From the NCBI GenBank assembly GCA_910575035.1, contig CAJTDL010000001.1:62001-126000 (forward strand): DNA of 64,000 nt. The letters are read 5' to 3'. Origin of the DNA: Lachnospiraceae bacterium. Its GTDB lineage: Bacteria > Bacillota > Clostridia > Lachnospirales > Lachnospiraceae. Below the pieces are notes generated by a model. It searched no databases, had not been told where the DNA came from, and was given only the letters and a program-made list of their open reading frames with translations. A program made the position numbers and the translations under genes. Below, piece by piece: positions 45,401-51,202 of the stretch; position 1 is the first letter of the stretch; every line of letters begins with the position of its first letter.

Positions 45401-46951
45401 GCCATGAGTGATAAAGAAGGGGGAAAGGGAAGCGAAGGGAGCTGCGCTGAGTTCCGAAGAAGGAAATTGCTGGAAAAGGTGCTGGAGGTCTGTGAGCAGT
45501 TTGGGGTGGAAATACTGATTTTGCCAGAGTATTCCATGCGGCCGGAAACGGTAGAGTGGCTGCGGGAAGAAATAGAGGGGAAGGAAGAATATAATCTTTC
45601 TATCTGGGCAGGTACATATCGGATACCCGTAGGGTATGATTTTTCAGGAAGCCAAATTTTGGATGGAGCCAAGTTCAATAATAAAATCTATTGGCATTCT
45701 GCACCCTTGCCAATCATTATGAAAGGCAGTGATGGAAATGTGAATATTATTATGAAAAAATTTAAAAAGTATCCGGCAGTTGCGCTGCATGAAGATATTA
45801 ATCCGGTGCCTGCATATGATTCAGTAGATACGTTTCGGCCAGTTATGCATCAATATGCAGAAAGCCAAAATGGGAAGAGTAAGTGTATCATGCCATTTTA
45901 TTACGATATAAGGGATCATGTAATAGAGTTGATTTGTGCAGAATTTTTAGTTATGGCTGCAATTAGCAATTATCCGAGTTTTTTAAAAGAATCGTTATGG
46001 GCATATGCAATGTATAGAAATCACAGCATACTGGAGAGTAAAGAAGTATATAAAAAATATGAAGATAAAATATTAAAGGATATACAAAGATTTGGGGAGT
46101 ATACGGCATTGTATCAAAGGAAGAGCCAGTATTTAAGGACGCCAGTGCTGCTTATTCCTGCATGCACGTCTAGAACGGTGGATTATTATGTTTTTGGGCA
46201 GGGCTTTTATCTGGCAGTAGGGCTTAAGACGGTTTTATGTAATGCTGTGGGAACAGGAGGCAATGGGGGGAGTTGTTTTATCGGACAAGATTCGTGGGAT
46301 AATAAGAAAGCGGCAAAAAATGAGTATTTAATGGCAAATACGCTTTATCATACCCTAAAACCAGGGATTTATATGCAAAATTCAGATCATAAAGACAGAG
46401 GGGCATTGGGTGAAAAAGAGCAAGCCTTGCTGATATGTGATGTCAGCCCAGAAAAAGATAAAAAGAGGCCAAACGCAGAGTCGATGTTAGATGCGCTTTC
46501 TATTGTTGCACATATTCCGATATTTGAAGAAAAAATTTCAAAGGAAGGAGGATGCAGAAACTGCAAACGATATGAGAAGGAGTTATCGGAAGGGAGGCAA
46601 AAGGAAACAAGGAAAGAGTTAGAGGATATTATAAATCATTGCGATTCTTTAGCAACAGACAGAAATATGCAGCAGAAGGATAGAGAAGACGCAGGGCGGA
46701 AGGGAATGGAAATATTATCCTATGATGATGGGAATGTAGGTAACGTTGTAAAAGATATGATAAGTTTGGGAAAGAAATATGATAGTGAGTGGTTTGTAAG
46801 AAGAGCAGAGAGCTATGCGAAATATTACAAAATGTATCCGCAGGCATGGATACCGCCAACACTGACAGACTGGCTGTATGTGGAACTTGATTACCAGGAG
46901 TTCTTTGAGAAGAAGGAGGAATACTGCATTCAAATGCCAAAGAAAGATTAA
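39479..46951 (+). CDS. CHC2-TOPRIM primase / reverse transcriptase / nitrilase fusion (DRT-like)
   Basis: A 2490-residue protein with three recognisable parts. (1) A DnaG-type CHC2 zinc finger at C40, H43, C61, C64 (CIFHNDSNPSMH, FYCYGCHESGDLF), then a TOPRIM domain with IVEGMFDAL (E270) and FFDSDEAG (D319, D321). (2) A reverse transcriptase at about 540-850: LDIQGFYDHI (motif A, D662), CGIPQGPALS (motif B) and YVDDMIII (YVDD 787-790). (3) After a long unassigned helical middle (about 860-1820) and a charged Glu/Lys/Gly/Gln linker (about 1826-1930), a nitrilase-fold domain with the E-K-C triad: LPEYS (E2017), KKFKK (about K2093-2097) and LICAEF (C2153). RT-nitrilase fusions are known defence-associated RTs (DRT class 1). 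The primase part is the unusual addition. It has its own promoter beside RADAR 2. Antiphage function is inferred. Confidence 0.88.
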   Translation: MSTPRGKYYAYIKENISIKEVCDKLGIVTREAGNDYVCSCIFHNDSNPSMHIYSEGRNFYCYGCHESGDLFSVIKKKRECSFQEGVKWLEHAFPWILEKKPVLSAKQKVWHSKNGYEIAYEVYKNMDGAEREALQKYAATREYAVDFLVKRDIFFAKGKKLHAAFVQGGSEFIEELDMLRDVSLLNALPLLRGHKSVHYDDYFKEGGIIITLRNERGEVVGFAGRSIRKDKAFRYRFTKKLPKSHILYRLDYVQEQLEIKDGDKEIYIVEGMFDALRLEAKGFLAVAVMGSRLQGSQDKLLGNAVGRTKKSVYLRLFFDSDEAGFKGAVASIGKIWKNPVLRHCYLSVAVCKVEGEDPDEAYKAGREKSAVSYLAFEYLLRYYVAEGEYISQIPLKERISEISAERRIRIFQAIEDMLTQEEWENVFEWYDSVLYYPKMKEDISDGEFAFLVLRQFILSDCDSKSGIPNKGKAIKTEQKDHHFQMMTALQIARTSYEREDITLEGSAWERIGFGADAFFDYFYQGLCKGEKIGIPMITMQLPKKLGVQRLKALYCHEELVLQQYVMNELLSGEAGADYEKLIPAVRYHREQGTYLTGYGYWNVIKENVSFAYQIDMSAINGAKEIKNGMFRPFYDCWKSYIAYIQEGIERLNGEKVYRIKLDIQGFYDHIRRFVIRDALYPSLLQALRSDESKFACFRQEENLNYNVAEKAVNWILDELYEEEYYDAATGILKKKAQYDCGIPQGPALSSYAANISLFSLDKMVWEMVEQANRDCENGRINARYARYVDDMIIIASSPVILMEIKAAIAAHLYDIQLSLSPKTEAADGITKEEANEWTLMERGGFGVSALSDMPEDTIDSLMEEYEVFEETDRRGALKLLQSNLYSLLYEGVALKDVNFERLLKVVFQTTEIRYQDVVRFSEMMIFYAAKEEGDFVASFQEMWQRGVESSPRESLLREPGLGILVLLEGICRILKHNNIYRKNEVLSIWAEIESKVKAGWGKIVEAFEEQVSLCGILKDNRWVLGLKILEIASLAGNSIKKDLLQEWEKNEYWYRWNWNMEKGLSEQMNMRQSTMDLLQDFQYCLMVFMNMQKQEDYREIKSIFKRHRSGYGNLNEVNAISACFKIWFFESGMEVQEKSYVENALRVLLNTLPVGNRAEVIGGIDLLKKYLFHDYADEGVGEFLPIFSGVKYPGIMRMKRGLNSAICGIQRVDFDKNGERNVLVPQNWTKIQDDLNNNLWYYENTVWEKEVADGNLEYVLLSDYCEAKDGVEPIGCLRNIYEIYPLLCEEIIKIMKGLEKEEERRRLLLSKKNVFLLWDGQTKKVSGIKVGSSYLVSANTISDVVGIEKGEEKYELKYVHEDGSAYWIAGNLLKDACHIEKVLLAEGTEENKNDTEMLNYTVRRICGASVEKYGRSGKAKASYQKSMERTIRLLGMYLENEAQRGICLLNARIVNSFIADKLENEPNWRWDASLFSGIWAKDYLRKDYRGFLSQLQEREIRPHLFQVKRRVPKLYCSLADGASLLAGREEVFDGLMVLSAGLYADGILMYLRMQVLEYIRSFEREQRERLIAEARQPEADFPMQELGLKEKTLLLTRADIDLNGIYISLLEAENNEKRINYITHFGWMALLAKVCEIDKVSGFITEDRNLGNAQREKIAQNLKKICKLVGWQENSDEKMYKKTKLGFPFEGLANLFEIWAKENVLEIINCLQDIDKQCGIEVALEKSEYYGQIIQGKRVRIVTETEKFQEMPYFCTFAKRNDNLCDVECDAGNVKKYIYSIAKRRGKVVGVSTIDQEFGKILQLWENGKDREGIEGLAFLRAGEQSERIELSKSEGKDEILEISQSETGEKSQEEQEEGNQRKQELGETEEKKGAEQEEAVGEGKGEGGHQGKENQGRMRAEVGVGESDTGDKNEKENKKDELLEHIKKVQEQAWGCRKNNKFFSDMHRIALFQFRIDSSYRHPSSEKCELDSMAMSDKEGGKGSEGSCAEFRRRKLLEKVLEVCEQFGVEILILPEYSMRPETVEWLREEIEGKEEYNLSIWAGTYRIPVGYDFSGSQILDGAKFNNKIYWHSAPLPIIMKGSDGNVNIIMKKFKKYPAVALHEDINPVPAYDSVDTFRPVMHQYAESQNGKSKCIMPFYYDIRDHVIELICAEFLVMAAISNYPSFLKESLWAYAMYRNHSILESKEVYKKYEDKILKDIQRFGEYTALYQRKSQYLRTPVLLIPACTSRTVDYYVFGQGFYLAVGLKTVLCNAVGTGGNGGSCFIGQDSWDNKKAAKNEYLMANTLYHTLKPGIYMQNSDHKDRGALGEKEQALLICDVSPEKDKKRPNAESMLDALSIVAHIPIFEEKISKEGGCRNCKRYEKELSEGRQKETRKELEDIINHCDSLATDRNMQQKDREDAGRKGMEILSYDDGNVGNVVKDMISLGKKYDSEWFVRRAESYAKYYKMYPQAWIPPTLTDWLYVELDYQEFFEKKEEYCIQMPKKD

Positions 46952-47020
46952 AGAAAAGGTTACGGTTTGTATGATAATTATGGCGTATGTTGTTTTTGCT
47001 GTAAGTATCGTTAAAGAAAG

Positions 47021-47161
47021 CTTGTAGATACAGAAATATTTACCGATGGGGCTTCCGTAGGGAATGCGGTTCGCTTTGCGCTGGAAGCGCGGTATGTGTT
47101 GGGCAAAAGGGAATGGATAATAGGAGACATTTTGGTTTTCAGAAGAGAAGCATATGGGTAA
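47021..47161 (+). other. Possible coding remnant downstream of the RT gene
   Basis: An open stretch without a start codon reads LVDTEIFTDGASVGNAVRFA then LEARYVLGKREWIIGD, with a protein-like composition and a stop at 47159-47161. No ribosome binding site is seen. It may be the tail of a lost gene. The neighbouring 46952-47020 shows nothing recognisable. Confidence 0.25.
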
Positions 47162-47176
47162 AATAGAAGGCATAAA

Positions 47177-47495
47177 AAGCATCTGGGGTGAACCGATTCT
47201 GGAGGACAGGAGAACCTAGCCTGCCGTTTTCGCTGTAGAGGATGGAAAAACGTTCTTCATTTATGGCTAGAAAAATTTCATTGGCAAATATTTATGCCCA
47301 TGATTTTTCAAGTACCTTCTTTTCTCTGTCGGTAAGGCTGAACAGGAATTTGTCGTGCAGGGTAATCTGTTCATACTTATTCTTTTTAAAAGCCATAATG
47401 GAGTCCGCCTTTGTGATATATTCCATTATATCACGGGTAAGAACATAAAGCATAAAAACTATAAACAATGTGAAATTTTTATGATATTTAATCAA
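47177..47495 (-). pseudogene. Degraded transposase N-terminus, IS1182-like
   Basis: On the minus strand from about 47411 the frame reads YEQITLHDKFLFSLTDREKKVLEKSWA, a stop, then IFANEIFLAINEERFSILYSE before the match fades. This resembles the N-terminus of IS1182-family transposases (LTDRE...LE+SWA..FA.EIFP.INEERFS.LYS). An in-frame stop and loss of the following domain show it is dead. It marks past insertion activity beside the defence genes. Confidence 0.6.
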
Positions 47496-47745
47496 GTGGG
47501 GGCTTTTGAACCCAGCATCATGGCATTGGTTTACGATGTATAAGTCGTTTAAAGGATATTTGCTATATAAAAATTAATGGGCTGCTTGTTTGGCTATATA
47601 GCTACTAGGTGTAATTTTTGTTATATATGACCTTTATAAATAAGGTTTAAATGTAAAAATTTTTTGTGAGTATTGTTTACAGGTAATATCGTTTGCTCAA
47701 TAATAATTTTTCTGCAAAATAAATGAGAAAAAAGCATAAAACTAC

Positions 47746-47774
47746 TTGATTGTCTCTAAAATGGCCTTTATACT
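47746..47774 (+). promoter_or_regulatory. Sigma-A promoter upstream of the DUF6431 gene
   Basis: TTGATT at 47746-47751, a 17-base spacer and TATACT at 47769-47774. The rest of 47496-47745 is AT-rich with no gene I can support. Confidence 0.6.
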
Positions 47775-47852
47775 GATATCATTATAAAGGAAAGGAAATC
47801 CCAGGGTGCCCTTATCGCAAAGCGTGTATTCTGGGGTTATGGAGTCATAGCC

Positions 47853-48389
47853 ATGGTTATGGTATCAGATTATACGGTTAGTTATGATGAGGAAGAAAAT
47901 ATTGTAGTTGAAAGCAGTGTTATATCTTATTGCCCTATGTGTGGCGGGGTACTTTCTTACAGGGATACCTGTGAAAGGATTATGCTGCTGGAGAGGCGGG
48001 AACGGCGCAATTATATTATCCGTAGGCTCAAATGCCATCATTGCGGAAAGCTCCACAGAGAGCTTCCGGATTGTCTGGTGCCTTATAAGCATTATGCGGC
48101 AGAGGTCATTTCTGGAACATTAGATGGGGTTGTTACGTTGGAGGATGATGATTCTGAAGATTATCCCTGTGCAGCCACAATGAAAAAATGGCATCATTGG
48201 CTGGTAGTGAATTATTTAAGGATGGAAGAATATTTGAAATCTGCTGGGCGTCATCTGTCAGGTTGTGGGGAAGATCTGCTAAAACCTGGTATAACACTGT
48301 TTGAAAAATGGCGCAGTTCTAATGTAGGATGGCTGGAGACAATTCTTTGCCTTATCTATAATTCAGGAGGATCGTTGGCGGTTTTTTAA
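47853..48389 (+). CDS. DUF6431-type zinc-binding protein
   Basis: A 178-residue protein with two Cys pairs in the first 65 residues (SYCPMCGG and LKCHHCGKLHRELPDCLVPYKHY), a probable zinc ribbon, followed by AEVISGTLDG and a helical C-terminus with WHHWLVV. The CPxCG...CxxCGxxHxxLPxxLxPYKxY pattern is what I recall as DUF6431, found near transposases in Clostridia. No catalytic residues are visible. GGAG at 47841 lies 8 bases before the ATG, and a promoter lies about 80 bases upstream. A DNA-binding or transposon-accessory role is possible. Confidence 0.75.
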   Translation: MVMVSDYTVSYDEEENIVVESSVISYCPMCGGVLSYRDTCERIMLLERRERRNYIIRRLKCHHCGKLHRELPDCLVPYKHYAAEVISGTLDGVVTLEDDDSEDYPCAATMKKWHHWLVVNYLRMEEYLKSAGRHLSGCGEDLLKPGITLFEKWRSSNVGWLETILCLIYNSGGSLAVF

Positions 48390-48834
48390 GCAGGCTTTTC
48401 GCGAGTGGGCATTATTTTTGCGGGCAATAAGTTAAGTGCCGTGCTTGCACAGGCATATGGCGAATGCCAGTACAGCGTTGCATTAATCTTCGGGTAATAT
48501 GCATCTGTCTTTTGTGCCAGTACTGCGTTGTCGTCAGTCGACGCTGCCCCCGCCTTGCCTCCTTCCCCTGCCTTGCCTTGACAAAAAATTCAGGCACCTA
48601 TTACTTCGAGATTAATACTACGCTGTACTGGGCGGATAAGTACCCTATGAGTGCAAATACCCAGCAGTTTTGTTGTGTTGTAGGTTTGATGTCCTGTAAT
48701 GTCCTGCAGCTTGTTGCGGTGTATTTGGCTTTTTATGGGTTTGATGCATTGCTGTTTGAAGTTACTTCGTAAGAGGAAGCTGGGAGCAGATGCCTTGTTT
48801 CTTGCCCATGTGGCTTATCGCTGCTAATTTTGTA
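48390..48834. other. Gene-poor spacer with short repeats
   Basis: I see no convincing gene. It holds one copy of a motif shared with 54449 (GCGGGCAATAAGTTAAGTGC at about 48420) and two near-copies of GCCAGTACAGCGTTGC / GCCAGTACTGCGTTGT at about 48467 and 48517. A minus-strand frame across 48600-48770 reads like protein (QDITGHQTYNTTKLLG, RVLIRPVQRSINLEVIGA) and may be a mobile-element remnant. Confidence 0.4.
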
Positions 48835-49080
48835 ATGTTATCCTTGCGGTCGCCTGGATTACTCTGCGATGTTATCCTTGTGGCCATAGCCTGGATTACT
48901 TTGCGATGCTATCCTTGTAGCCATAGCCTGGATTACTTTGCGATGTTATCCCTGGGACTATAGCTTGGATTACTTTGTATTGTTATCCTTGCGGCCGCCC
49001 GGATTATTTTGCGATGTTATCCTGGGAGTATAGCCTGGATTACTTTGTATTGTTATCTTTGGGGCTAGGAATATTTACTT
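48835..49080. repeat. Degenerate 34-37 bp tandem repeat, about seven units
   Basis: Units begin TTATCCTTGTGGCCATAGCC or similar and continue CTGGATTACTTTGCGATG. Unit lengths of about 34, 37, 37, 37, 34, 36 and 35 are not multiples of three, so the array is non-coding. The last unit runs into the 3' end of the minus-strand XRE gene, whose final codons and stop lie in repeat-like DNA. Confidence 0.8.
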
Positions 49081-49449
49081 TGTATTATTGTCTGTGTAGC
49101 TTTTGACGCTGATCAGGGGCGTGAAGTTTCTGAGCAGTTCTAAGAGCCGTTCCCTTTTCTCCTCAGGGCAGTTTTGGTACAGGTTCACTAAAATAAAAGG
49201 CAGGATTTCCTGGTTGTCTTTGCCTTTTAAGAGGTAGTCTAGGCTAATGCCGAAGAAATTGGACAGGAAGATGAGCTTTTCAACAGAGAGGCCGATAAGC
49301 CCCCGTTCCACTTCGCTGTAGTGTTTGATGGAAACGTTTAGGATGTTAGCCATTTTTTCCTGTGTCAGCTTGGCTTGTTCGCGGTAGATGCGCAGCCGTT
49401 TTCCCATATCCTTTTTGTAATCTGATTTTGGTGTATAGTGATTGTCCAT
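49075..49449 (-). CDS. XRE-family transcriptional regulator, paralogue 1
   Basis: A 124-residue protein with an HTH_3 domain (about residues 14-72: GKRLRIYREQAKLTQEKMANILNVSIKHYSEVERG), then LSVEKLIFLSNFFGISLDYLLKG and a helical C-terminus. It has the same order as two more genes at 49799 and 50642, sharing the N-terminal MDxxYxPxxDYKxxMGxRL. A Shine-Dalgarno-like AAGGAG lies before the start on the minus strand. Target operators are unknown. Confidence 0.9.
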   Translation of the reverse strand: MDNHYTPKSDYKKDMGKRLRIYREQAKLTQEKMANILNVSIKHYSEVERGLIGLSVEKLIFLSNFFGISLDYLLKGKDNQEILPFILVNLYQNCPEEKRERLLELLRNFTPLISVKSYTDNNTK

Positions 49450-49500
49450 CTTTTTTCTCCTTGTAATTGATTTTATTTGTATTGTTATAAGGTATACCTT

Positions 49501-49608
49501 ATGAAACTAGCGGAGCTGTTTCCCAGCCCTGAAAGTTTACGGTTAATGGCATATACATTATGCATTTGTAATATGAAACTAGCGGAGCTGTTTTCCCGCT
49601 CTGAAAGG
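49501..49608. repeat. Direct repeat pair in the XRE intergenic region
   Basis: ATGAAACTAGCGGAGCTGTT occurs at 49501 and again at 49573, each followed by a similar CCC...CTGAAAG, 72 bases apart. A short frame through both copies reads MKLAELF twice. It could be regulator-binding DNA or a duplicated small ORF; I see no other gene in 49450-49798. Confidence 0.55.
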
Positions 49609-49798
49609 GCATGTATTACGGAGTTCCCAGAGGGTATAAGTTTTAAAACAGATATAACATATACAGTGGTTATTTTTGATAATCTACAGGTGTATGTAGC
49701 AGGGGTGCCATTGCTTTGTTCGGATTTTATCATATGCCGCCTATAATCGTAAAATAAAAGTCAGTGCATAACAAGTGGGTTAGATGGATAAAGCTGCC

Positions 49799-50173
49799 TT
49801 ATATTTCAATGGTTTCGTCTGCGTTGCTGTCAGTAAGCAGGTTCGTGAGGCTTCGCAGCATATCTAAAAGATTTCCCTTTCTCCCATCTGGGCAGGAGTG
49901 ATATAAGTTGATTAAAGCAACTGGCAGTGTTTCTGTGTTGTTTTCGTCTTTTAAAAGGTGATCCAGGCTGACGTCGAGATAGTTAGAGAGGAAGATGAGC
50001 CTGTTGATAGAAAGCCCTGTAACCCCGCGTTCTACTTCGTTGTAATGTTTGTTGGAAATATTCAGGATTTCAGCCATCTTTTCCTGTGTCAGGTTTGCAT
50101 GTTGGCGGCATTTTTGCAAACGGTTTCCCATACCTGTTTTGTAATCATCTTTTGGTGCATAATTGGTATCCAT
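49799..50173 (-). CDS. XRE-family transcriptional regulator, paralogue 2
   Basis: A 124-residue HTH_3 protein: GNRLQKCRQHANLTQEKMAEILNISNKHYNEVERG, then LSINRLIFLSNYLDVSLDHLLKD. It is the most diverged of the three paralogues, with changes in the recognition helix (NISNKHYNEVERG against VSLKHYSEVERG), which could alter operator choice. It stands alone with its own ribosome binding site (AAGGAGATAAAAA on the minus strand). Confidence 0.9.
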   Translation of the reverse strand: MDTNYAPKDDYKTGMGNRLQKCRQHANLTQEKMAEILNISNKHYNEVERGVTGLSINRLIFLSNYLDVSLDHLLKDENNTETLPVALINLYHSCPDGRKGNLLDMLRSLTNLLTDSNADETIEI

Positions 50174-50641
50174 TTTTTATCTCCTTGCGTTTTGTATGTA
50201 TAGATGCTTCTTATTATAAGGTATCACTTTTAAAAGGAACACAACATTTTTAGTTATTATTTTTAACAAGTAAGTAGTTTTTACACATGGAAAGGAATGA
50301 TGTATTGATGCTCTATAGGAAATCTTGTGGAAATTGGTAAATGCAACTCCCCCACGGTTTACCAGATGGTATTACAAGCTGGATAGCCTGTTGGTTTGCC
50401 GCGGGGGAGTTGATAATTGGGAGTGTTATATCATTTGTGTAAATTGTCCAGACTGCAATTCTAATTTTATCGGATTGTCAAAATCCTGTAAAGGTGAAAT
50501 CCTTGCTTTGACAGGATTCCGGCAATTCGGGTTATGATAAGCAGGCAGTCAATGAGAATATTCAGACAATTTATTCACACAATTTGGCTGACAAAGCCGG
50601 GTAAAAAATTGGAAATATCTTTATATTTCTTATGCTTATGC
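50174..50641. ncRNA. Structured intergenic element between XRE genes
   Basis: Two inverted repeats lie in 468 bases without a convincing gene. AACTCCCCC at 50345-50353 pairs with GGGGGAGTT at 50403-50411, with extra inner pairs (CGG/CCG), and AATCCTGT at 50482-50489 pairs with ACAGGATT at 50511-50518. A short plus-strand frame here (50325-50537) has a Cys-rich segment (CVNCPDCNSNF) but no good start. A folded RNA or an element end is possible; strand is not determined. Confidence 0.3.
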
Positions 50642-51040
50642 CTATCCTTTTTTCTTTGGCGCTGCCTTTTTTGAAGGGTTCTTTGGCTGGCCGTTGGCGG
50701 TTACCAGTTTGTTGAGGGTTTTCAGTAATTCTAATAGGTGGCCCTTTTTCTCATCGGGGCAGGATTCGTATACGTCGATCAAGATAAAGGGCAGGATGTC
50801 TTTGTTTTGTTCTCCCTTTAATAAATAGTCTAGGCTAAGACCGAAATAATTGGAGAGGAAAATGAGCTTTTCTACAGAAAGCCCTGTGATCCCGCGCTCT
50901 ACTTCACTGTAATGTTTTAAAGAGACGTCTAAGATTTCAGCCATTTTGTCCTGCGTCAGGTTGGCTTCCAGGCGGTAGGCGCGCAGTCTTTTTCCCATAC
51001 CCTTCTTGTAATCATCCCCTTGTACATAATAAGTGTCCAT
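50642..51040 (-). CDS. XRE-family transcriptional regulator, paralogue 3
   Basis: A 132-residue HTH_3 protein: GKRLRAYRLEANLTQDKMAEILDVSLKHYSEVERG, LSVEKLIFLSNYFGLSLDYLLKG, then a basic tail PSKKAAPKKKG not found in the other two, which may aid DNA binding. It is closest to paralogue 1. Each of the three has its own upstream region, so they look like tandem single-gene duplications rather than an operon. Confidence 0.9.
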   Translation of the reverse strand: MDTYYVQGDDYKKGMGKRLRAYRLEANLTQDKMAEILDVSLKHYSEVERGITGLSVEKLIFLSNYFGLSLDYLLKGEQNKDILPFILIDVYESCPDEKKGHLLELLKTLNKLVTANGQPKNPSKKAAPKKKG

Positions 51041-51202
51041 TTTTTATCTCCTTGTTTTCATATACTAGATAGGTCTATTATAGAATATCGCTTTTGAAAT
51101 AGTAATAACGGATATGGTTATTATATAAAAAACCTTTGAAGTATATGCGGGAAACTGTATTTTACAGCCTCAGGAGAAAACACATATGCGGAACACTGCG
51201 CC

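Noticed and set aside
39479-46951. Group II intron or DGR reverse transcriptase
   Set aside because: There is no intron maturase domain, no template or variable repeat pair and no accessory avd; the fused primase and nitrilase point to another class.
48835-49080. CRISPR array
   Set aside because: Units are contiguous and degenerate without unique spacers between constant repeats, and there are no cas genes.
49477-49746. A plus-strand 89-codon ORF between XRE genes
   Set aside because: It is made from a short direct repeat, has no ribosome binding site and overlaps an equally open minus frame; listed as repeat only.
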